The position numbers were made by a program, and so were the translations under genes. The notes beneath the pieces are model-generated. The model was not told the origin of the DNA and did no database searches. It saw nothing but the letters and a program-made list of their open reading frames with translations. From contig DEIC01000035.1 in the NCBI GenBank assembly GCA_002352285.1, forward strand, positions 1,635 through 7,277: a stretch of 5,643 nucleotides of DNA. The letters run 5' to 3'. This DNA comes from Alphaproteobacteria bacterium UBA2784 (GTDB lineage Bacteria; Pseudomonadota; Alphaproteobacteria; Micropepsales; Micropepsaceae). This document shows, piece by piece, positions 1 through 5,096 of the stretch. How positions within the stretch are numbered: the first letter of the stretch is position 1; the number at the start of each line of letters is the position of its first letter.

Positions 1-122
1 GCAATGTGAGTGAAGAAAATCTCGTAGTGCGCCGGCGTCGGCGCGACTTCGCACTTGGCCATCGCCGTAAGGGCAAGGCTGGCAAAGGCCGATGACTGCT
101 CGCGGTCAGGCAAATGGGACAT
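1..122 (-). CDS. N-terminus of a probable GGDEF-type diguanylate cyclase (partial, runs off the left edge)
   Basis: The minus strand reads from ATG at 122-120 to the window edge without a stop (40 codons), beginning MSHLPDREQSSAFASLALTA. A GGAG ribosome binding site (plus-strand 133-136) sits 10 nt before the ATG. The segment MAKCEVAPTPAHYEIFFTHI at residues 21-40 resembles the short helical N-terminal region of many alphaproteobacterial diguanylate cyclases, where a small residue-rich helix is followed by 'G.PPTP.NYE.WY.Y'. If so, the missing remainder would carry the GGDEF domain that makes cyclic di-GMP. No catalytic residue is inside the window, so the function rests on this short N-terminal resemblance. 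The gene is divergent from the aldehyde dehydrogenase gene and shares the 123-340 gap with it. The reading frame and start are better supported than the product name. Confidence 0.5.
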   Translation of the reverse strand, partial: MSHLPDREQSSAFASLALTAMAKCEVAPTPAHYEIFFTHI

Positions 123-192
123 GCAACAAAGACTCCGGCGGCCGCACTCCCCCCATGGGTCGCGGCGTCAGTTTCAGTGCCGATGGTGGACC

Positions 193-260
193 GCAAACCG
201 AAAACAGCCGGTAAACGGCGCTGTCAGACCCGCCTCAGCGGTTTGCCGATTGACTGACAG
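193..260. repeat. Two interleaved short inverted repeats in the divergent gap
   Basis: GCAAACCG (193-200) is the exact reverse complement of CGGTTTGC (239-246), and CTGTCAG (221-227) of CTGACAG (254-260). The pairs interlock, so both cannot form as one nested hairpin in the same strand. They lie between the divergent GGDEF-like and aldehyde dehydrogenase genes, where regulator sites would be expected. Short arms and long spacers mean chance is a real alternative. Confidence 0.3.
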
Positions 261-278
261 GGCGCGCCCATTAAGTCT
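250..278 (+). promoter_or_regulatory. Weak candidate promoter for the aldehyde dehydrogenase gene
   Basis: TTGACT at 250-255 matches the -35 consensus at five of six positions. The hexamer 17 nt further on (AAGTCT, 273-278) is a poor -10, so only the -35 half is convincing. It lies about 60 nt before the gene start and overlaps the right arm of the CTGTCAG/CTGACAG repeat, which would suit a regulated promoter. Confidence 0.25.
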
Positions 279-301
279 TGGGTTCAGCCATTGCCACAAA
301 C

Positions 302-329
302 CCCGGAAAATTCCGGGAAATACCCGGGT
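302..329. promoter_or_regulatory. Perfect 7-2-7 dyad plus a second palindrome just before the aldehyde dehydrogenase start
   Basis: CCCGGAA (302-308) and TTCCGGG (311-317) are perfect inverted repeats with a 2-nt centre. They are followed at once by the 8-bp palindrome ACCCGGGT (322-329). The pair ends 11 nt before the ATG and abuts the GAGG ribosome binding site at 330-333. As DNA this looks like an operator; as RNA the arms could form a 6-bp stem with a 4-nt loop close to the ribosome binding site. No known regulator motif is recognised. Confidence 0.4.
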
Positions 330-340
330 GAGGAATTGCC

Positions 341-1801
341 ATGAGCCTTGCAGAAAACTTGAGCGGCCCCGCTGGCGGCAACGCCGTTGCGGACTCGATC
401 CGCGCCATTCTCGACAAGCAGCGCAAGGCGCATATCAAGGAGGGGCCGGTTCCCGTTGCCCGCCGCATCGACTGGCTGAACCGCTCGATCGATCTTCTGG
501 TGAACTACAAGCAGCAGATCGTGGATGCGCTGGTTGCCGACTTCGGCCACCGTTCGCCGGATCAGACGGTTTTCACCGATGTGGCCGATGCGCTGGAAAG
601 CCTCAAGCACGCGCGCAAGCATCTGCCCACCTGGATCAACAGCTCAAGCCGCAAGGTGACGTTTCCGCTGGGCCTGTTCGGGGCGCGCGCCCGCGTCGAC
701 TATCAGGCCAAGGGCGTGATCGGCGTCATCAGCCCGTGGAATTTTCCGATCAATCTGACATTCAAGCCGATGGCCGGCATTTTTGCGGCGGGCAATCGCG
801 TGATGATCAAGCCGTCAGAATACACACCCGCCACGTCAGAGCTGATGGCCCGCATGATCCGCGAGGCCTATGACGAAACCGAAGCCGCCGTGATTACCGG
901 CGGCCCGGCTGTGGGCGAAGCCTTCAGCCGCATGCCATTTGATCATCTCGTGTTTACCGGTGCGACCTCGATTGCCCGTCACGTGATGCGCGCAGCGGCC
1001 GAAAATCTTGTGCCGCTGACACTTGAGCTTGGCGGCAAGTCACCTGTCATCATCGGTAAGGGCGCCGACATCAAGACGGCAGCCTCGCGCATCATGTTCG
1101 GCAAGACGCTCAACGCCGGCCAGATCTGCCTTGCGCCGGATTACGTGATGGTGCCCGAGGGCAAGACAGATGCATTTGTTACGGCGGCTACCAACGCTGT
1201 GAAGAAAATGTATCCGACGCTGAAGGATAATCCCGACTACACGTCAATCGTAAACCAGCGCCACTTCGACCGCCTGCAGGGTTATCTGGAGGACGCGAAG
1301 AAGAAGGGCGCCAAGCTCGTCGAACTCAATCCCGCCAAGGAAGACTTCCGCCAGCAGCCTTATCACAAAATTCCGCCGACCCTGATCCTTGAGGCGACGG
1401 ACGATATGAAGGTGATGCAGGATGAAATCTTCGGCCCGCTGCTTCCTGTCCGCACCTACAAGGCGGTCGATGACGCCATCGGCTATGTGAACGATCACGA
1501 CCGTCCGCTGGGCCTCTATTATTTCGGCAATGACAAGGCAGAGGAGGAGCGCGTGCTCACGCGCACGACGTCGGGCGGTGTCACAGTCAATGACGTCATC
1601 ATGCATGTGGCGATGGAGGATCTGCCCTTTGGCGGGATCGGCCCCTCGGGCATGGGCTCATATCACGGCTTTGACGGGTTCCTTGCCTTCAGCCATGCCA
1701 AGGCGGTCTATCGCCAGGTGCGCATGGACCTGACAGCAATGCTGCGCCCGCCCTATGGCGAGAAGTTCCGCAAGCTGATCGGCGGCCGCGTCACGCGTTG
1801 A
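341..1801 (+). CDS. NAD(P)-dependent aldehyde dehydrogenase, coniferyl aldehyde dehydrogenase type
   Basis: This 486-residue soluble enzyme oxidises an aldehyde to its carboxylic acid with NAD(P)+. The aldehyde dehydrogenase fold is complete: SPWNFP with oxyanion-hole Asn134, MIKPSE with Lys157 for cofactor binding, FTGATS at 205-210 in the Rossmann loop, general base Glu229 in LELGGKS, nucleophile Cys263 in GQIC, and Glu362 in EIFGP. The 34-residue gap between Glu229 and Cys263 is the classical spacing. The short length, the GMGSYHGFDGFLAFSH stretch near residues 437-452 and the membrane-proximal-looking basic tail are typical of class-3-like bacterial enzymes annotated as coniferyl aldehyde dehydrogenase (EC 1.2.1.68, CalB-type). 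The true substrate could equally be another aromatic or a fatty aldehyde. The start is set by GAGG seven nt upstream. It is a single-gene unit ending at a hairpin terminator. The enzyme class is sure; the substrate is inferred from family resemblance. Confidence 0.9.
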   Translation: MSLAENLSGPAGGNAVADSIRAILDKQRKAHIKEGPVPVARRIDWLNRSIDLLVNYKQQIVDALVADFGHRSPDQTVFTDVADALESLKHARKHLPTWINSSSRKVTFPLGLFGARARVDYQAKGVIGVISPWNFPINLTFKPMAGIFAAGNRVMIKPSEYTPATSELMARMIREAYDETEAAVITGGPAVGEAFSRMPFDHLVFTGATSIARHVMRAAAENLVPLTLELGGKSPVIIGKGADIKTAASRIMFGKTLNAGQICLAPDYVMVPEGKTDAFVTAATNAVKKMYPTLKDNPDYTSIVNQRHFDRLQGYLEDAKKKGAKLVELNPAKEDFRQQPYHKIPPTLILEATDDMKVMQDEIFGPLLPVRTYKAVDDAIGYVNDHDRPLGLYYFGNDKAEEERVLTRTTSGGVTVNDVIMHVAMEDLPFGGIGPSGMGSYHGFDGFLAFSHAKAVYRQVRMDLTAMLRPPYGEKFRKLIGGRVTR

Positions 1802-1809
1802 GATAAGGG

Positions 1810-1841
1810 AAGGGCGCTCGGCCTGGCCGCGGCGCCCTTTT
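1810..1841 (+). terminator. Rho-independent terminator after the aldehyde dehydrogenase gene
   Basis: AAGGGCGC (1810-1817) pairs perfectly with GCGCCCTT (1832-1839). An inner CGG/CCG pairing around CCTGG can extend the stem, and a TTTT run (1838-1841) closes it. It starts nine nt after the TGA stop, as expected for an intrinsic terminator, and isolates this gene from the PadR operon. Confidence 0.75.
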
Positions 1842-1853
1842 CCGTGCCCCTTG

Positions 1854-1901
1854 CATCTATGTGCAAAGTCATATAGAGGTATTGGACGATACACATAGAT
1901 G
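1854..1901. promoter_or_regulatory. Probable autoregulatory operator/promoter of the PadR gene
   Basis: CATCTATGTG (1854-1863) and CACATAGATG (1892-1901) form a perfect 10-bp inverted repeat with a 28-nt spacer. Within it are two degenerate copies of the ATGT-N8-ACAT pattern known for PadR-family repressors: TATGT-N8-ATATA (1858-1875) and TATTG-N8-ACATA (1880-1897). Their centres are 22 bp apart, about two helical turns. A possible -10, TATAGA (1872-1877), with TTGCAT at 1851-1856 as a short-spaced -35, falls inside, so a bound repressor would block transcription. The dyad is seen; its role is inferred from position and family. Confidence 0.6.
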
Positions 1902-1916
1902 GGGCGTGGCCCGCTT

Positions 1917-2501
1917 ATGTCGCTGGAGCACATTCTGCTGGGCGTTCTCGGCAAGCCGCAGTCAGGCTATGACCTGAAGCAGTGGTTTGATGACGTCTTT
2001 GCGTTCTTCTGGAACGCCGACCAAAGCCAGATCTACCGCACCATGGCGCGGCTGGAGGGCGAGGGGCACGTCACATCCCGCCATGCTGCTTCTGCCATCG
2101 GGCCCGCAAAACGGGTCTATCGCGCCACCGCCAAGGGCAAGGCGGAGTTGCGTCGCTGGCTGAAAGAGGGGCCCGTTTCCCCAAGCCAGCGCAGCGCCAT
2201 CTACGCGCAGCTGATTTTCCTCGCCCAATTGCCGGATCGCGAAGCGCGCATCTTTCTTCAACGCTTTGCGGAACAGGCGGTCCGCGCTGTCGCTGCACTG
2301 GAAAAGATCATGGCGGAAGATGATCTGAAGCCGGTGCCGCAAGACGCAGCGTTGAAACGCGAGGCCTTTTTCAATCGCGCGTCGCTTGGCCTTGGCATTG
2401 CGCGTGCCAAAGCCGCATCGGCCTTTGCGCAGGAATTGCTGGCGGCGCACCAAACCGCCTTCCCGGAACAGGAGGATGAAGACCATGGACATGCTGCATG
2501 A
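1917..2501 (+). CDS. PadR-family transcriptional repressor
   Basis: This 194-residue DNA-binding protein has the two-domain PadR architecture. Residues 1-82 form the winged helix: the family-typical opening MSLEHILLGVL, SGYDLKQWF at 16-24, the recognition helix around QIYRTMARLEGEGHV at 38-52, and the wing with KRVYRATAKGKAELRRWL. Residues 90-175 form the helical Vir/PadR C-terminal dimerisation domain. PadR proteins usually repress their own gene and a neighbour, often a membrane or detoxification protein, in response to small molecules such as phenolic acids; the ligand here is unknown. An ATG at 1899 in the same frame would add six residues. The start at 1917 is preferred because it matches the family N-terminus and leaves the operator dyad outside the gene. 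Neither start has a strong ribosome binding site. The 3' end overlaps the next gene by 17 nt, indicating one operon. Confidence 0.85.
   Translation: MSLEHILLGVLGKPQSGYDLKQWFDDVFAFFWNADQSQIYRTMARLEGEGHVTSRHAASAIGPAKRVYRATAKGKAELRRWLKEGPVSPSQRSAIYAQLIFLAQLPDREARIFLQRFAEQAVRAVAALEKIMAEDDLKPVPQDAALKREAFFNRASLGLGIARAKAASAFAQELLAAHQTAFPEQEDEDHGHAA
2471..2484 (+). promoter_or_regulatory. Ribosome binding site that sets the membrane-protein start
   Basis: GGAGG at 2471-2475 lies inside the end of the PadR gene. Three in-frame ATGs follow at 2476, 2485 and 2491. Only 2485, nine nt after GGAGG, has normal spacing: 2476 touches it and 2491 is 15 nt away. Translation of the downstream gene therefore most likely begins at 2485, coupled to PadR translation. 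Confidence 0.7.
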
Positions 2502-3171
2502 AGTCGCGCGCTGGTCGCACATTGCGATTGGCACGCTTGCCTTCGCATCACTGTGGACAGCTGGCTTTTCACGCAAGGGCAGCCCGGTGCATCGCCGCGC
2601 CGGCCGCATCTATGTGATCACCATGGGCTTCGTGCTGGCGACGGCCGCAGTGCTGACCGGCCATGCTTTTGTGAATGGGCAATGGATGGGCGGGATTTTC
2701 CTCGTCTATCTCCTTGTCATCACCGGCACGGCCCTTTGGATGGGCAGGCGCGCGCTGCGCTTCAAGGGCAATGCGGCAGGCTATGCCTCAGGCGCAATGC
2801 CGCTGATCGGCGTCCTCAACATTCTGGCGGCGGGCGGCGCGGTGGCCGTTGGCATCATGGCCGATCAGATGTTCATCGCAGGAATTTCCGCCATCGGTTT
2901 CCTGATCGGCTTTGGTGCACTGACCATGTGGCGCAAGCCGCCCGATCATCCACGCTTCTGGCTCAAGGAGCACATCGGCGGCATGATCGGCGCAGGCATT
3001 GCAACCCATGTGGCCTTTGCCAGCATCGGCCTGCGCCAGCTGTTCCCTGAAGCCGAAACGCATGTGCTGACAATCTGGCCGTGGGCCGCGCCGCTGATTA
3101 TCGGCTTTGCGGCATCGGCGTATTTCGAGAACCGCTATGTGAAGCGGGGCGCGGCATTGCCTGTGGTGTGA
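2485..3171 (+). CDS. Multi-pass membrane protein of unknown function, DUF2306-like
   Basis: This 228-residue inner-membrane protein has about seven hydrophobic segments, near residues 10-28, 42-62, 67-87, 103-125, 129-148, 164-184 and 194-213. The opening (HEVARWSHIAIGTLAF, then a basic loop with PVHRRAGRIYV at 34-44) resembles the DUF2306 group of predicted membrane proteins, in which 'HR..GR.Y' follows the first helix. Histidines at 5, 12, 36, 60, 155, 163, 175 and 193 lie in or beside the helices, and several could bind a metal or haem, but this is speculation. It overlaps the PadR gene by 17 nt and is the obvious target of that repressor. PadR-controlled membrane partners often act in export or stress response, but no transporter motif is visible. 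A longer reading frame from 2386 lies wholly inside the PadR coding region and is not used. Function unknown; the assignment to DUF2306 is tentative. Confidence 0.75.
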   Translation: MDMLHEVARWSHIAIGTLAFASLWTAGFSRKGSPVHRRAGRIYVITMGFVLATAAVLTGHAFVNGQWMGGIFLVYLLVITGTALWMGRRALRFKGNAAGYASGAMPLIGVLNILAAGGAVAVGIMADQMFIAGISAIGFLIGFGALTMWRKPPDHPRFWLKEHIGGMIGAGIATHVAFASIGLRQLFPEAETHVLTIWPWAAPLIIGFAASAYFENRYVKRGAALPVV

Positions 3172-3186
3172 TTATAGGGCGGACAA

Positions 3187-3351
3187 ACTTCCTCTCGCTC
3201 TCCCCTCGGGGTGAGCGGAGCGCAAGGAAATTTGCTCCTGCAAATTTCGTGAGGGAGCGGACCAGACGCAATGAGCAAGAAGGCCCCTCACCCGGATCGC
3301 ATGAGCGATCCGACCTCTCCCCGCCAGAAGCGCGGGGCGAGGAAAGAGGAG
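3187..3351. repeat. Palindrome-rich intergenic mosaic element
   Basis: Four inverted repeats are packed between two convergent genes. They are CGCTCTCCCC/GGGGTGAGCG (3196-3217, 9 of 10 match), GAAATTTGC/GCAAATTTC (3227-3248, perfect 9 bp with TCCT loop), CGGATCGC/GCGATCCG (3293-3312, perfect 8 bp with ATGA loop) and CCTCTCCCCGC/GCGGGGCGAGG (3314-3342, 10 of 11 match). The outer ends, CCTCTCGCTCTCCCC (3191-3205) and GGGGCGAGGAAAGAGG (3334-3349), are imperfect inverted repeats of each other. This looks like a dispersed intergenic repeat of alphaproteobacterial type, perhaps a miniature mobile element. Its hairpins may also end transcription from both sides. No gene is credible here. Confidence 0.65.
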
Positions 3352-3356
3352 TGAAC

Positions 3357-4727
3357 TTAAGAAAACCTGTCCCTGATCGCTGCGCGCAACAGCGCGAGGC
3401 GAAGCGTCTGCCGCCGCATGAAACCGGAACGGGGAAAGGCACGCGGCCAGAGCGAGACCGCATGGGGAAGCGCGCCAACCTTCCCCGCAATGCGCTGCGC
3501 CAGCGCGCGGCCCGCCCAACTCATCAGCGCGACGCCATTGCCGTGACAGCCAAAGGCATAATGGACCGTGGCATCTTCCTTCAGGCTGCCGATGGCGGGA
3601 AGAAAATTTGAGGTCACGGCGATAAAGCCCCGCCAGAAATAGGCTGTCTGGTGCGCGCGTCTTGCGCCAAACACCTCCGCCAAGCCGGCTTCCAGCTTTC
3701 GCCGCATGCGCGTTCCCGCACGCGCCGTGCCGGTGGTGTCGCCGCGCCCGCCGAGCAGCAGCCGCCCATCCGTCATCTGCCGGAAGTACCACAGGAGATC
3801 GCGCGTATTGGACCCTGCCACGCGCGCAAGCCCCTCAGGCGGCACATCACCTTGCGCTGTCACTGCGATATTTGACTGAACGGGCAGCACGCGGCCGGTC
3901 AGGGCAGGGTGCAGATGTTCCGGCATGAAACCATTGCACGCGACGATCACCTGCCTGGCATGCAGCCGCCCGCCTGCCGTCGCCAGAACATGGCCGCCGC
4001 TTTCCCGCCGCCATGACAGAACCTCTGACCGCGCATGCAGAACCGCACCCGCTTCCAGCGCCTTGCCCGCCAGATGCCGCACATAGGCAAGCGGGTTCAG
4101 CGAAAAGCCGCGATGCAAGAGCAGGCCGCCATGCTGCGTTGCGTTCGCCTCATAGCCTGCTTCTGCAAGTTGTCCGGGCGCAATCCATGTCGAACCGACA
4201 CCGCCCAGCGCGCGCAGCTCGTCGCCTTCGTTTGCAAGTTCCTTGATGCGTCGCGCTGCATGCGCAATCACCAGAATCCCGTCACCCTGCCTGGCAATGT
4301 GTGGCCCGCCATCGCGCGTCAGCCCATCGACAAGATCAATCGCCTCGCATTGCAACTTCACGAACCCGCGCGCCGCATCCTCGCCATGGCGGCGCGCAAT
4401 GTCGCCAGGCGAAAGAAAGCTCGCACCCAGACACACAAACCCGCCATTGCGCCCCGAGGCGCCCCAGCCGATGGGGCCTGCTTCCAGAACGCGGCAACTG
4501 ATTCCCGCCTCTGCCAGATGCAGGGCGGCTGAAAGCCCCGCATACCCGCCCCCGATAATGGCAATCTCGGTCTGCGTATCCCCGGCAAGCGGCGCAGGCT
4601 CATGCGGCAGGGATGGGGTTATCGCCTCCCAATAGCTCGGCTCGGCCCGGGAAAACTGATAACGGGCGCGGTCATACATGCCGCCATAGGCGATGGTTGT
4701 GCGCTCATGTGAACCCGTTTGGGGCAT
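3357..4727 (-). CDS. FAD-dependent oxidoreductase of the DAO family (PuuB/glycine-oxidase-like)
   Basis: This 456-residue flavoenzyme belongs to the D-amino-acid-oxidase-like family, which oxidises C-N bonds of amines or amino acids. After an N-terminal extension (residues 1-53, with YDRARYQFSRAEPSYWEA near 18-35) comes the FAD-binding Rossmann strand IAIIGGGYAGLSAALHLAEAG with GxGxxG at Gly59-Gly61-Gly64. Glu82 in VLEAG would hold the ribose of FAD. GASGRNGG at 89-96 is the hallmark of PuuB-type gamma-glutamylputrescine oxidases and related enzymes. The C-terminal FAD contact is seen in YAFGCHGNGVALMSWAG, about 50 residues before the end. The length fits the family. The start is supported by AAGG eight nt upstream; ATG at 4679 is an alternative, but has a weaker site. 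The gene is monocistronic and convergent with the membrane-protein gene. The substrate cannot be read from sequence: polyamine derivatives, sarcosine-like amines and amino acids are all possible. No polyamine operon is nearby. Confidence 0.85.
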   Translation of the reverse strand: MPQTGSHERTTIAYGGMYDRARYQFSRAEPSYWEAITPSLPHEPAPLAGDTQTEIAIIGGGYAGLSAALHLAEAGISCRVLEAGPIGWGASGRNGGFVCLGASFLSPGDIARRHGEDAARGFVKLQCEAIDLVDGLTRDGGPHIARQGDGILVIAHAARRIKELANEGDELRALGGVGSTWIAPGQLAEAGYEANATQHGGLLLHRGFSLNPLAYVRHLAGKALEAGAVLHARSEVLSWRRESGGHVLATAGGRLHARQVIVACNGFMPEHLHPALTGRVLPVQSNIAVTAQGDVPPEGLARVAGSNTRDLLWYFRQMTDGRLLLGGRGDTTGTARAGTRMRRKLEAGLAEVFGARRAHQTAYFWRGFIAVTSNFLPAIGSLKEDATVHYAFGCHGNGVALMSWAGRALAQRIAGKVGALPHAVSLWPRAFPRSGFMRRQTLRLALLRAAIRDRFS

Positions 4728-4761
4728 GGAGCAGACCTTATCCCGGAACGCTGTTATGGGC

Positions 4762-4790
4762 TTGACCTAGCTTGGGACTGGCTCTATGTC
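4762..4790 (+). promoter_or_regulatory. Promoter of the tRNA-Asp gene
   Basis: TTGACC (4762-4767), a 17-nt spacer and TATGTC (4785-4790) form a housekeeping sigma-factor promoter in the CTTGAC style common for alphaproteobacterial stable RNA genes. Transcription would start near 4797, giving a leader of about 43 nt before the tRNA. The -35 is strong and the -10 only partly consensus. Confidence 0.6.
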
Positions 4791-4839
4791 AGCCGCCTCT
4801 TTGGCCGGACCGGGTTGATGCCCGCCAGCCACCGCCCGC

Positions 4840-4916
4840 GGGGGCGTAGCTCAGTTGGTTAGAGTGCCGGCCTGTCACGCCGGAGGTCGCGGGTTCGAGC
4901 CCCGTCGCTCCCGCCA
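4840..4916 (+). tRNA. tRNA-Asp (anticodon GTC), CCA encoded
   Basis: A complete 77-nt cloverleaf can be folded. The acceptor stem is GGGGGCG (4840-4846) with CGCTCCC (4906-4912), including one G-T pair. The D-arm runs 4849-4865. The anticodon stem is CCGGC/GCCGG, with loop CTGTCAC holding GTC at 4874-4876. The variable loop is AGGTC, and the T-arm is GCGGG-TTCGAGC-CCCGT. Discriminator G (4913) and encoded CCA (4914-4916) follow; G73 and the GTC anticodon fit aspartate identity. A short T run (4917-4920) comes straight after the CCA. The gene reads the GAC/GAT codons and lies about 180 nt before nuoA, in the same direction. Confidence 0.97.
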
Positions 4917-5020
4917 TTTTCCTCTCCAAAAAATCACTGGATTCAGTCGGATAGGGTGCCGCGCTGCGATGCAACGTCGCGCTAGGCGATGCTCGAATCT
5001 TGGGCTATAGCGGGGGCACT

Positions 5021-5062
5021 TTTGCAGGGCCATCAGGGGGGCTTTGCAGGGCCGACAGGGGG
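5021..5062 (+). repeat. 22-bp-period tandem direct repeat upstream of nuoA
   Basis: TTTGCAGGGCC-AT-CAGGGGG (5021-5040) is followed by TTTGCAGGGCC-GA-CAGGGGG (5043-5062). The two 20-nt units match at 18 positions and start 22 bp apart, about two turns of the helix, so a protein bound to each would face the same side. The tract lies between the tRNA-Asp gene and nuoA, in the region where the nuo promoter or leader must be. It may be a double regulator site or just a local duplication; no known motif is recognised. Confidence 0.65.
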
Positions 5063-5064
5063 TG

Positions 5065-5080
5065 GTGCGCCAAAGCGCAC
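5065..5080 (+). promoter_or_regulatory. Perfect hairpin in the nuoA leader
   Basis: GTGCGC (5065-5070), loop CAAA, GCGCAC (5075-5080) make a perfect 6-bp stem with a 4-nt loop. It ends 16 nt before the nuoA ATG, where a ribosome binding site would normally begin. There is no T run, so it is not an intrinsic terminator. It could shape ribosome access to nuoA. Confidence 0.4.
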
Positions 5081-5096
5081 TTCCGTGTGCCAGTTC

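Noticed and set aside
55..873. Long plus-strand frame of 272 codons across the left gap and ALDH start
   Set aside because: Arginine- and histidine-rich shadow in another frame of the ALDH gene, with no family resemblance.
2386..2484. Upstream extension of the membrane protein by 33 residues
   Set aside because: It lies inside the PadR coding region and is basic and non-hydrophobic, and the GGAGG at 2471-2475 points to the start at 2485.
3187..3351. CRISPR array
   Set aside because: The repeats are inverted and each different; there are no regularly spaced direct repeats and no cas genes.
3081..3611. 176-codon plus-strand frame across the palindromic region
   Set aside because: It overlaps the ends of two convergent real genes and translates the palindromes; composition is not protein-like.
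4840..4916. tRNA-Asp as an integration (att) site
   Set aside because: No integrase, no repeat of the tRNA 3' end and no foreign genes are in the window; nuo follows directly.
4789..4974. Minus-strand 61-residue frame containing ATGLEPATSGVTGRHSNQL
   Set aside because: It is the antisense reading of the tRNA gene and its flank, a well-known spurious protein in databases.
4989..5096. 36-residue N-terminal extension of NuoA
   Set aside because: It encodes the tandem repeat and hairpin region and does not match the NuoA family, whose proteins begin close to MEEFL.
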